DNA from: Periconia sp. R9002
Taxonomy: Eukaryota > Ascomycota > Dothideomycetes > Pleosporales > Periconiaceae
Length of the DNA stretch: 64,000 nucleotides
Assembly: GCA_023627715.1 (NCBI GenBank)
Contig: JAMAHW010000084.1
Span: 62,001-126,000, forward strand
Direction of reading: 5' to 3'
The translations under genes and the position numbers were made by a program. Under the pieces are notes generated by a model, which searched no databases, was not told the origin of the DNA, and worked only from the letters and a program-made list of their open reading frames with translations. This document shows, in pieces, positions 10,902 to 20,661 of the stretch (its first letter is position 1; each line of letters starts with the position of its first letter).

Positions 10902-11881
10902 ATGAAACTTCCTTCAACCGAGATAGACCGTGCGGCAGATCCTGGAGGTGTGAGCTTCACTACAGATACAGAGACCGACAGGAAAAGGGGTCTGTTGTCT
11001 GAGGACGCTTCCCAAGAGGATAGATGTTCGACCAAAATACCAAGGATTTTAGCTACAGGCGAACGAGTTTTGTCCTTGTCCTCAATGCATGCGTTTGCTT
11101 CAAACTCTTCCGCCGCAGAAATCCCAGCACATACACGACTACGGGGTCAACTCTGGACTGACGCTTATGGTTGCCTGGAGAGACAAGAGGCTCGCTAAGT
11201 TGATGTGTACGAGCGAATCTTGTCTCTACGCCTTCATGAAGACACCAGAGCAACTGCAGTCATTGGACCCCAAACAAATGATATGAAGAGGCTAGATGCG
11301 GAGGAAAGGCAACAGTTTCTACAGGACATCATTGAGACTATCTTAAAGAGATTCAAAACTGGCGCATCAACTAAACAGCACTCAAAAAACTCAAAACGAA
11401 ACTTAGATTTCATGAAGCAGGTGATCAGTTCAATAACAGTGGCCGGTGGGAGGTTTCGTTCGTATGGGTTGGCTCGTGTCTTGCCTTGAAGGTACATACT
11501 AATACGCTCGAAAAAACCTTGAATATACTGACGAGACTCAAGTTTTTGCTTGAACCAGAAACCCAGCGAGGTTTCGATCGCGAGGCTGTCGCATTTCTCA
11601 TCTCCAGGATGAATCTGTATTGGAATATGTCGATCTTACTTATCGACGAGAACGGAACTACTGAGGGCAGCTATTTTAAGCAATGCTTCATCGCGTTGTA
11701 TACGAGGATACTGTCATGGCAGATGAAAAGTATCTGTACATATTACCGCCAGCAAGGGAATCTGTTTCTCCAACATCTTCCCCCGGTTCGCAATTGGAAA
11801 GATATTAAGGACGATCTTCAAGGAAAGGAATGGCATATATTCAACCTGGTTCGCTCTTCTACCGACTGGCGGATTGTTTAA
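10902..11881 (+). pseudogene. Relic of a NACHT/NLR-type N-terminal domain
   Basis: The conceptual product matches the helical N-terminal domain found before NACHT NTPase domains in fungal NLR-like proteins. The matching elements are LWTDAYGCLE plus DVYERILSLRL at the start, WEVSFVWVGSCLALKV in the middle, and ILSWQMKSICTYYRQQGN plus NWKDIKDDL at the end. The frame is broken twice. A TAA at 11196-11198 interrupts the first motif in frame, and a one-base shift near 11441-11455 separates the first half from the second. The sequence then ends at TAA 11879-11881 before any NACHT (Walker A) segment. No intron explains either break, since the only GT...AG pair at the shift is under 20 nt. The ATG at 10902 opens a polar, disordered-looking N terminus. 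Family assignment is by motif memory and is moderately sure; the disablement is seen directly. Confidence 0.6.
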
Positions 11882-11935
11882 TATCTCAAGGGCCTCGCTA
11901 ATATGGCAACTTCGTATGAGATCAAACTCTGAGAC

Positions 11936-12958
11936 ATGCATTTAGGCGAGGTGCCGACGGTCTGTATTGCTTGTGGAAATCTCGATCCACGCATCTGGGG
12001 AAGGAAAAGCTACTTGACGTATGTCATGGATGTTCAAAATGCATCATTGGAATGCTCTGCATGCATGGTCATCGTTAAAGGCTTCTCCGAAATCGTGAAA
12101 CCTCTAGACGAAAGGGCACAGCTTACATTGTATGTTCGAAGGACGCTTCCCTTAGAGTCCATTACCATTGGGGGGTGCTGGGTGAATAGGGTGCTCGGAT
12201 CATTGAGTTCTATATTCAGAAAGGTATGTAGCAGTAATTCGAATTACCAATCTATCCGACCTCAACGCGCCCTTTCAGAGCAAATCTAATTTACCTATCT
12301 AGATTTTCCAAGGCCTTGGCCAGCAGTTCGGCCGGGAAGATCGTTGCGATCATCAATGTGCTTCAGGAGTATGGAACTTGTATCAAAGTGGTTCCGCAGG
12401 TGTTTGACGGAAGACCGAATGTGTAGAGCGCCGGGAAGCACATTGCCAACTCGAGTTGTGTATGTCGGCAACGAAAGTCGCGAGCCGCATCTCTACGAAA
12501 CCCGCAAAGAGGAGGCGTCATACATCGCACTAAGTCAGTGCTGGGATGATGCACAGAATATTCACCTAACCACTACAAAAGCCGATTTGAAGGACCGCAT
12601 GCACTCTATCCCTGTATCTACACTGCCTAAGACGTTCGCTGACGCAATGCTCCTCACCAGAAAGCTGGGTATCAAATACATCTGGATCGACTCTTTGTGC
12701 ATCATACAAGACAATATAGAGGATTGGGCGAGAAAATCTGCACGCATGGCGGAGGTTTATCAAAACGCAATTCTTACTATATCTGCAGATGGTGCCGCGA
12801 ATGGATCTAAAGGGCTTTTTCAAACAATTGAGGTCCCCCTTTCCGACGAGATCTCAATTCCATTCCAAACTCCAACTGGCTCATGTCTAATCTACGCTCG
12901 GGAAACGACTCTGACAACCACCAATTCGAAGCAGGATATGCTAATGCGACCTACATAG
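11936..12958 (+). CDS. HET-domain protein, C-terminally truncated (possible pseudogene)
   Basis: Heterokaryon-incompatibility (HET) domain protein. A first exon from ATG 11936 gives a short Cys-containing leader (CIACGNLD, LECSACMVIVKGF). The second part, from 12303, gives FPRPWPAV, a WFRRCL...C segment, then the HET core: YIALSQCWDD, LPKTFADAMLLTRKLGIKY, WIDSLCIIQD, DWARKSARMAEVYQNAILT. Joining the parts in frame requires donor GTAGCA at 12228 and acceptor 12301-12302, giving about 315 residues. The better-looking donor GTATGT at 12224 would shift the frame, so the gene may be broken there. The usual ALSHCWG reads ALSQCWD here, and the protein stops soon after the HET core, lacking the long C-terminal region typical of the family. 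The ATG lies in the same frame as the preceding NACHT-like relic. Functional status doubtful. Confidence 0.65.
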
Positions 12959-13159
12959 CCCCTTTGGATAATCATAAGTCACATAATCCCCACATTGGCA
13001 ATGTTTGGATACGTTCAGGCATAAAGCAGTCTATTATCATCCGTCTAACATCAATTGATGGTTATTATATCATCTCTCTTCCTCCTTTCACCCATTGACA
13101 TTCTTGACCTGATCTGGACGCGAAAGAACGGGCACCATCTCTTCACTCGACTGGCTTAC

Positions 13160-14077
13160 TTATTTTATCCACCCAATTTGGGAGAAGAATAGGTAGATGT
13201 CGTCCATCTCATCTGGAATCTTGAACCAATGTCCTTCCTCTTCCGCACCTGAATATTCCTTCCAATCCACTGATAGTCCAGCTTGGGAGAGAACGTGTGC
13301 GGCCTGTCGCCCGAGCGTCACATCCACGTATGCATCGTCCACACCATGACCCATGAAAATTGGAGGTAGTCTGCTAAAGTCTTGATCGACATCGACCGTC
13401 CCAGAATTTTTCTCAATACCAATCATCTGTTCTACAAAGGAGTCAAACTCCGCTTCTTGTGTTTTATCGCACGCATGCTGACTCGAAAATAGACGCTCGA
13501 TGTTGGCAGCAAATGGCAGCCATGCACTCGCAACTACAACCGCGCCTGGTCTCATTGCTGAATTTCGTTGGCAGAGGAGGGTCCAAAGTGCAATCGCACC
13601 CCCCTGGCTAATTCCCCCAAGTACCAATCTCTGCGTATTCCCATCTAGGCGTCTGGCCTCTTCGTTGATTATATTGATGATGTAATTGACGGAATCTCTT
13701 ATACCGCTCAATTGAAGGTCCTGGCGCGTGGTGATGTCGGTCAATGAATGTGCTTCAAACCAGGCGGGCATGTCTTCCTGAAAAGCGGTGCTCCACAGTT
13801 CTTGGGACGATGGGAAGACCCAACGACAACTGGGCAATTTTTCAAACAAGGAGCAACCATCAGACAGCGTCGACCCAAGCATCTCCTCGGCAAATTCTTC
13901 CCCGGTACTGCCACGGCCATGCAGCATTACAGCCGTGTAGGTATGATCGGATTTGGGTTCGATAATATGGACCGAGCCAAATGACCGCTGATCTGATTCG
14001 GTCTCAACTTGCGCCATTTGGTCTGTGGTACTCGGCAAGGAAATGCTGGATTGCGAAACGAGATCGGGTGTGAACAC
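13160..14077 (-). CDS. Acyl-protein-thioesterase-type carboxylesterase (abhydrolase_2)
   Basis: Intronless, 305 residues, alpha/beta-hydrolase of the phospholipase/carboxylesterase (APT) family, which cleaves thio- or oxy-esters in the cytosol. The oxyanion-loop region reads AVMLHGRGSTGEEF. The nucleophile elbow is LGGISQGG (Ser near residue 157), the acid is in MGHGVDD (Asp near 248) and the histidine in EEGHWF (near 283), so the triad is complete. No signal peptide is visible. A second in-frame Met at residue 21 would also give a complete domain. It is longer than canonical APT1 (about 230 residues) because of an N-terminal extension and an insert around residues 195-235. It converges on the truncated HET gene, about 200 bp away. 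Confidence 0.88.
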   Translation of the reverse strand: MFTPDLVSQSSISLPSTTDQMAQVETESDQRSFGSVHIIEPKSDHTYTAVMLHGRGSTGEEFAEEMLGSTLSDGCSLFEKLPSCRWVFPSSQELWSTAFQEDMPAWFEAHSLTDITTRQDLQLSGIRDSVNYIINIINEEARRLDGNTQRLVLGGISQGGAIALWTLLCQRNSAMRPGAVVVASAWLPFAANIERLFSSQHACDKTQEAEFDSFVEQMIGIEKNSGTVDVDQDFSRLPPIFMGHGVDDAYVDVTLGRQAAHVLSQAGLSVDWKEYSGAEEEGHWFKIPDEMDDIYLFFSQIGWIK

Positions 14078-15108
14078 GAGAGAATTCCATAGTGGTACTA
14101 AGTCTATATAGGTACTAAGCGAGCACTGCGGGGACTCCCTTCACATGATTGAGCCGCGCGCCGCACGGGCGATTATCTATTAATAGTGGCGCTACTTACA
14201 GGACGCCCGCTTGAATCGTTGTAAACTAATCTAAGACATCCGATCTTTGTTTTTTAGGTATCAAGGTAAGCCTATATTATACAATTATTTGTCTATTAAA
14301 AATTCTGTAAAACAATAGTAGCGCTACTCGTTTTAACCTTCAACGCTCAAGTGCTGCTTGGAGAAACCTCAAACACTACATAGCCGCGAAGGAACCTCAA
14401 ACACTACGTAGCCGCGAAGGGATTAATGGGCCCCATTCGCGTTCAACTCTTGTAACATCAATTGATTGACACAAGTTACCTCGGCTACCCACAGACGGGA
14501 ATTAGTAGTCGAAGAGTATCAGTTCTCATTTGCTAACACGACTGCGTTTGGCGCCGTCCTAACGATAGGCGAGCTTCCAGGCTTTTTGCGCCAGTAGCAG
14601 ACAAGGGCATTGGAAAGCAACTCAATAATAGCTTGCGCGCGCTTTGAGAATAATGCCTCTTAGTTTGTTCGACTGCATACGCTTAGCATTGTCCAGCGCT
14701 TGAATCTGACGACGTCGGTCTGACACTAGCCTAGCGGTCGAAGTAACGGCCTGTTGAGAGAGTGGATTTTGCCCTTTTCGACTCTTACAGCTTAGAGTCA
14801 CAATTTTGACCTACAGCCCCCATGATTTCGCCGATTCATTGGGTATCAGTCAAGCTCGGCTCATTGCCATGGTTTCATGGCAAGGCATAACAGGCAGAAT
14901 CTCAGGCGCGGCGCTTAAGTCTCCCCCACACCAATTTAGCATTGGAGCAACTATACTATAAGTATTTCGTCGACGTGCATTCTTCTGCCATAATTCAAAC
15001 ACAATCTACTCAATCTACTCCATCATCTTGAACATCTTTCTCATCTTTGTCATAGCTATTCCTTACTAGTCTGAACATTTCTCAGCTTTCCTCCCTCAGT
15101 TCTCGACC
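14078..15108. other. Intergenic with tandem and palindromic repeats
   Basis: 1 kb with no coding sequence recognised. It holds a two-copy 28-bp tandem repeat (14365-14420) and two near-identical 12-bp palindromes at 14187 and 14319. The end is a promoter: ACTATAAG near 14957 and a C/T-rich leader before the ATG at 15109. Confidence 0.6.
14365..14420. repeat. 28-bp tandem repeat, two copies
   Basis: Units 14365-14392 and 14393-14420 are identical except for one A/G difference; both start AACCTCAAACACTAC and end GCCGCGAAGG. No coding sense. A recent slippage duplication or a small minisatellite is likely. Confidence 0.85.
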
Positions 15109-15510
15109 ATGTCTTCTGTTACTGTATACATTGCCACCTACAAACCGACCGACGCACGGGATCCTCATCACTGGGCTATTTTTCTCAATGGAGAAGACTT
15201 TAGCGTCATGCTGCAAGTTGGCGATGATAAGAAGGGCATTGGCTACTTTGTTGAAAAGCCCATGTACAACAAGGAGCCACAGAAATCCTCTCGGCACCAA
15301 GAATCCATTGAAGTCGGTGTCATCTCTTCCTCAAGCTCCGAACAAGCAATTTCCACCATTCAAGACACTCCCGTCGACAACAAAAGCACGACATGGAATT
15401 GCCAGGCTTGGGCCGTTGAAGCCCTGGACCGCCTGTCTGAGACCGGAGTGTTCCGGTGGGATCCTCGAGCACGCCAACAAGTTATAGCCAGGAGACAGAA
15501 TTGGCAGTAG
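15109..15510 (+). CDS. Small protein of unknown function with His/Cys motif
   Basis: 133 residues, intronless, with a plausible promoter and a C/T-rich leader. The N terminus reads VTVYIATYKPTDARDPHHWAIFL and the C-terminal half has WNCQAWAVEALDRL. The arrangement of a strand with HHWAI and a helix starting at Asn-Cys-Gln recalls the His/Cys pair of small NlpC/P60-like or LRAT-like cysteine hydrolases, in circularly permuted order. That is an inference from motif spacing, not a recognised family. The middle is Ser-rich and low in complexity. No signal peptide or membrane segment. Codon use looks coding, and the downstream 1.6 kb has no gene. Confidence 0.65.
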   Translation: MSSVTVYIATYKPTDARDPHHWAIFLNGEDFSVMLQVGDDKKGIGYFVEKPMYNKEPQKSSRHQESIEVGVISSSSSEQAISTIQDTPVDNKSTTWNCQAWAVEALDRLSETGVFRWDPRARQQVIARRQNWQ

Positions 15511-17128
15511 CTGATTGTTAGTTTGGAATCAAGATGAGTTCATCATCAAGGGATCATGAAGGCGATGGTTAAGGATGCTACGTATATACGGTCCGATATT
15601 TCCTCGAGAGTTCGAAAATATCGTCCACCTGATGGAAGAGGCCCCCATATGTGTTACGTTACGGGCTAAGACCGCTTATCAAGAAAGCTCTGCCTATGCC
15701 TTGAGTGGGCCTAGAACGCTGCATATATTCCTGCTGCCCCTGCCTCTTGTTTGTAGCCTCTAGGCTGCGTACTGTACTCAACACTTTCATCCTTTCGTAC
15801 CTGTTAACTATTGTTACTACTACAATCAAAATTACACTACATCCGTTCCCTTTTCTATAACTTGATCAACGTAATTATGATTCAATGTACAAGCCCAAGC
15901 TGTCACATACGACTATAAAACTATGGAAACAGAGCTTCCCATTCGCTCAGCTGTACTTAAGCATAGTACCGGCGGATTAGTAGTCAGGTGGTTGACCACT
16001 GGCGAATACCTGCTGTTGTATGTTTTTTCTTTTTCTTTGCCCTTATCAATTATGGATATGGACAGAGCACGAAGCGAAGAGTTCTGAATTTGTTTCTTTT
16101 TGAGCTAGGTGTAGAGCCAAACTATTTTTTCAGACTGCTTCACTACAGATCCTAGTCTAGTGTGTAGTGAAATTGTTTGAGCCTAGTATTCCACGGATCA
16201 TCTCCAAATTTGATTGGCAATGTGAAGAGCAAATAATAGCTAAGATGGAACTGTATTTCTCCCACATAGGTGATCCTCAATGAATAAAAAAAAGTGTAAA
16301 GGTAGGTTCTTTCCATCGTCTCTTACGTAATGCTGTTTACTCTCTGTACTTGCTGTTGATAACTGTGGGGCAGCCTAAATAAAGTCCGGGCCTTTACCTC
16401 AGCGCCCGACGTGGTACCAGTAACAGCTAGCCGACATTTGAAAATCGTGTACTGATTTGGGGCGATCTTCTTTATCCGGCGCAAGTGGCTCTAAAAGAAG
16501 TATTGGCGATGCGTTTGCTGTGGCGAAAATAAGGGTAATTGGGGATTAAGTATTTGCCCAATATGGTCTGTAAACTTCACGTGGGTGACGACTTCGAATC
16601 CATCACTCGGCCAGGTCTGTCTCATGATGACCACCAGGTCATTTTCTTCAGTTTTTTTACGCCACTGCAATTTTTAGGCAGTAGTATCAATATTCAGTTT
16701 ATTCGAAAAGACGTAGATTGCGTTGCCGCCCCCAGGTTAGTGACACAATACAACCCGTAGCAACAAATACTTTAGTAGAAGGTTTGGACGAGGAATCACG
16801 GAACGGCATTCCGCCTGGCAGATATACTGGACGCCCGATGGACTAATGGATATAATGTAATGTCAGAATGTCGTCTGTGAAGCAGTCCAAAGACGTAAGT
16901 TCCTCTCCTTCAGAGCAGAAGCCAAATTTAATATACATTGTGAATATATGAATGAATGAATTGAATTTGATCCTCACAGAGTATCACTCCCCTGGGTATC
17001 GACACAGGTGGGGGGGGGTACACTGAGTAACGTCCTTGGCCGGGACGGGCACGCAGGCAACTAAGTGCGCACGTGAATTGTGAATATATATGGGTCAAAG
17101 CACTAAAATCATTGATCGAACATTTCTC
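15511..17128. other. Intergenic, AT-biased, gene-free
   Basis: 1.6 kb without a supportable gene. A run of at least nine G lies near 17010. It may include decayed sequence continuing from the HET relic that begins at 17533 on the minus strand, but I could not align any part of it. Confidence 0.5.
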
Positions 17129-17533
17129 TTACATATACGAAAGTGCGGTATATACGGGATGATCGGCGAAATTGACGACACGTAAAACGCACTCGATAGT
17201 GTCGTAATAACGCCCAAGAAGGACTTGTAGGAGGCGAATTTCTCTGTCGTTTGGCTTCAGTGCTTTGTGCGTATATGTGGACTCTTCCTCTATGTGCGCC
17301 TCGATCAATGTTAATTTTGACGTTTCCATCTTGGGATTGATGATCAATGATTCTTGTGGTGTTAAGATAATCCTGTAGATGGCGTGCCTTGACCTATAAC
17401 TTGTATGGCTTCTTGGATGCGCGTAGTCTGTTAAAAGTAGCTGACTAAAGGGTTTAATACGAGAATAAACCGCGACTATAGAGGACGGAGGTATTGATTC
17501 CTTCTGTGAGAGGGGCTCGGTGGCATAAAGCAA
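17129..17533 (-). pseudogene. HET-domain gene relic (N-terminal part only)
   Basis: The 134-residue frame ends in a clear HET leader: REIRLLQVLLGRYYDTIECVLRV followed within 15 residues by YTALSYM and a stop. HET proteins continue here with ALSYVWG. In this copy the codons after TCG TAT read ATG TAA GAG, so the domain stops at its first motif, and I found no TGG-GGN continuation downstream on either frame. An intron starting at the GT of ATGTAAGA was considered, but no acceptor restores the motif. About 90 residues upstream of the leader are not recognisable and may be intergenic sequence that happens to be open. Read as the decayed front end of an incompatibility gene. Confidence 0.6.
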
Positions 17534-18097
17534 GACCGCAGACGTGTTGTGGAGGAAGATTCACAGGCCTTCAGAACGAAGTGATGATTGGCATTTCAAT
17601 TCAGCCGCTGCACAGCCGATTCCGCTGCGCCATGCAACATGCATTTCCAGCGCTTGAGTTGACCCGCACGACAGCCTGACACGTGACATTTTACTTAGAC
17701 CCGACTTACGAGCGTGGGGTATTAATATGAAGTATTTACGAAGCTTTGAGAAGTATAAAACTATATTTGCGCTATTGAGTCTTTTGGTTTAGGAATAAAC
17801 GCAACACATTCAAAATACCAGGGCCGGTCACGTGATCAGCCCGGAATAACGTTCAAACGACCCCGTACGTTATTTGAACCACACGAACCCAACACCTCCC
17901 ATGAGACTAATCATCGCAAAAAAAGTTGTTCAAGTGACACCAGTCCAATGCTTTGTCAAACGAATGTCTGATTCTATTAGATTAACCACTATGTACATGT
18001 ATCAATTCCAACCACACTGATCGATCCATTATCCCTCTCTCCCCTTCTACATTAACCACTCCATTTCATGTATAAGACACAATTCCACTCAAACTGT
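17534..18097. other. Intergenic with two CACGTGA sites
   Basis: 564 bp. CACGTGAC at 17680-17687 and GTCACGTGAT at 17827-17836. Probable 3' region of the hydrolase gene that ends at 18098. No gene recognised. Confidence 0.5.
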
Positions 18098-19046
18098 TTA
18101 GATCAAACCACCCTCGCCAGGAATGACAGTGCCGTTGGCAATAGCAGCGGCGTGTCCACGGGCAAGGTAGCCGTAGACGGGCATGTACTTGTCCAAGTAA
18201 GGAAGCACCTCCAAAGCGCCGGGAGTGGCGCGCCAGTCGCGCATGAGATCGCAGACGATGCTGAAGAGGGAGACGAGCTGCACACCGGCTTGCTGCATGC
18301 GAGAGTTGGCGGTGTCGCGGATGAGAGGGGTGGTGGTGCCGGATGCTTCGATGTTGGCGAAGACGGCTGGTGGGTGGGTTAGTCTTTGTTCAAAGGCAGG
18401 GGAAAGGGGATGGGGAACGTACAGTATCCCTCGGCGCGGAGCGAAAGTGCGAGGAAGGCGGTGCAGACGTCGGTCACGATACCGGCCACGATGATCTGCT
18501 TCTTGCCGGTGGCCTTGACGGCAGCGCGGAATTCAGCATTATCCCACGCACTGTTGATTTCATGGTTAGCTCCTAACTATTCGATTCACTCAAATGTTGA
18601 AGAGACAACGTACTTGACTTCACCCTGACGCTGGATCAGGGGCGAATTGGGGTACATCTCCAGAATCTGCTTGGGCAGGGGACCATTGGGCCCTTGCTGG
18701 GCCGAAGTGGTCATGACAACGGGGAGGTCGAAAAGCTTGCCGAGCTCAGAGTGCGCGAGGATGTTGTCGCGGTAGAGAGTGGCGTCCCAGTCGCGACCGA
18801 GCTGGTAGAGACCGACCTGCAAATCGAGGATGAGGAGCATCTTGATGGGTGTTAGTGGCTGTGGATCGGGCTAGTTGGTGGAATGAGAGGAACTCACGGA
18901 GTTGTTCTTGTCGATACGCTCCCATGGGACGGCTGAGGATGTGTTAGATGGTGAAGTAGAGATGAGGTTGGGAGGGAGTTACCATCACTGCGGACAGCGG
19001 CGACGAGAGTGGAGGCCAAGACGGCGATGCTGGAGAGGAACTTCAT
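18098..19046 (-). CDS. Isochorismatase/YcaC-family hydrolase with signal peptide
   Basis: Five frame-preserving exons (19046-18983, 18932-18898, 18840-18614, 18550-18423, 18366-18098) give 240 residues. The N terminus MKFLSSIAVLASTLVAAV is a good secretion signal. The mature part starts VPWERIDKNNS and continues with LLILDLQVGL (catalytic-type Asp near 39), VVMTTSAQQGPNGP, the motif VNAWDN, and GIVTDVCTAFLALSL with the nucleophile-type Cys near 138. This is the cysteine-hydrolase fold of the YcaC branch. YcaC-like members have no proven isochorismate activity, so 'isochorismatase' names the fold only. The protein may act outside the cell or in the secretory pathway. Introns are 49-63 nt with canonical GTAMGT/GTGAGT or GTAAC-type donors. 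It heads a run of four minus-strand enzyme genes up to 28.5 kb. Confidence 0.9.
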
Positions 19047-20661
19047 CTTGATCGAGATGTTGTTGAGTGACTCTTGGAGAATGGATCCCGAAGTGATTGA
19101 TGCTAGAAGACAAAGTGAATTGCACTGCAGTGGGTGGTGTTCTCAAATTCGCAGCATCCAGGAGCATATTTATACTTTTTCCCCCTTTCCCTTTCCCTAC
19201 TTGGTTCCATCCCAACCACGAGATTTTCCATCACCAACCTACCCAAGATACGAGAAGACCCATTACCACGCACCTCACCTTTCCTCATCCATCCTCGCCT
19301 CCGCCACCCCACCGGGTGTAAACCCACATAAACAAACACTCGGGTGCATGTAAATCCATGCAGGGAGCAGAATCAGGTACCTAACCACCAACCTACGTAG
19401 AGATGGCCAACATCGTGACCATGAACCCGACATCCAAGCCCTGACTAACGTCTTATTCACCCAAACACATCCCCACCCGGGATCCCTCATTGGCTCAACC
19501 GACGTGTGCAAGGCTGCAAGTTGCATAGAGGCGTACCGCAATATCAAGGGCATACCCCAATCCTCGGTCGTCGTGCGGCGCATTAGCTCCGATACCGTTA
19601 TACAAACATTACTATAACGTTGGAAATTTGTTTAAACGATGAGATAAGCTATTCCCGAAGCGGTCCGTGATAAAATAAGAACCCTGGACCGAGCGCGGAC
19701 CGGAGCGCGCGAGAGCGGGTAAACGGTGGGATTAAGGGTCTTGAGATTTCCCGATTAGACTAGGTACTGTAGTTAATTGATTGAGGGTTTGACTCGCTGT
19801 TTTCTGTTGCATTGAGGCTCTCGTTTAGCCGAGGGTTTTCTGGCCCACGTGTGCATTCATGTGCAGCAAGATAGGTGTCTGTTGGGCCTGAGCCTAACGG
19901 GTCTGGGAAGTAGGAGATGCATGTCAGCAGGTGCTCCTCCTTAATCAGCTATCCCAAATCATTTTTCATGGTGTAGATTTTCTATTGAGTACGTCACACT
20001 GCGTCTGTATGTGCGCGCGCGTAGGAGCATGGACAGGAACGTAGAGTTTTTCGCTTGTTGTTTGTTATGTCAGGGCTGAACAATCCCGAAAAGCGGAATT
20101 ATGCGGAATTATACCCCTTGGAATTCCGCGGTGACAAAGCGATGTAGGGAAGAGGGAATTAGGATCTTAGGAATTTTTTTCTTCACACCGCATGATAGCA
20201 AGCGATTCTCGGATGTTCTAGGCCACTTCAGGGTCTTGATAGATCGTTGTTGTTTAGCCTCGGAGGAAATGAGGCTTTCTGAGATAGATGGATGGGAGAG
20301 TGGAGGGGCGGGGCCGGTGTGTGACGAGGTTTTAGTATGTGCTTACTCACCGTCCTAATCATAACGCTTAACTGTAGGAAAAGGCCAATATCTCTTTTAC
20401 ACTTTTGATTCTGTTCATGCAACTTTTTTATCTTTGTTTGATGATTTTTTTCATGCGCATCTGTGATCTTTGTTTGAATGTCCAGTTTCTGGCAATCGAT
20501 TTGACCTCTGTTCTATGTACGAAGACCACCGCATGCCTAAAAATGAGAAAAGAAATTACCCTTGACTCCATCGTCCCCATACATCTAGGTATCTATCGGA
20601 GGAAAAAATGCCTAGCTCAAGTATCTTAGAATAATCTGAGATAGCTCGCCCCTCTTCACCC
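19047..20661. other. Intergenic between YcaC-like and hydrolase genes
   Basis: 1.6 kb containing the promoter of the gene at 19046 and the 3' region of the hydrolase ending at 20662. A GC-rich patch (GCGCGGACCGGAGCGCGCG) lies near 19695. No gene recognised. Confidence 0.55.
19167..19174 (-). promoter_or_regulatory. TATA box of the YcaC-like gene
   Basis: TATAAATA on the minus strand about 120 bp before the ATG at 19046, in an otherwise C/T-rich promoter. Confidence 0.5.

Noticed and set aside
17129..17150. Intron starting at GTAAGA right after the HET relic's SYM
   Set aside because: No downstream acceptor on the minus strand restores the expected Trp-Gly, so a relic is the simpler reading.
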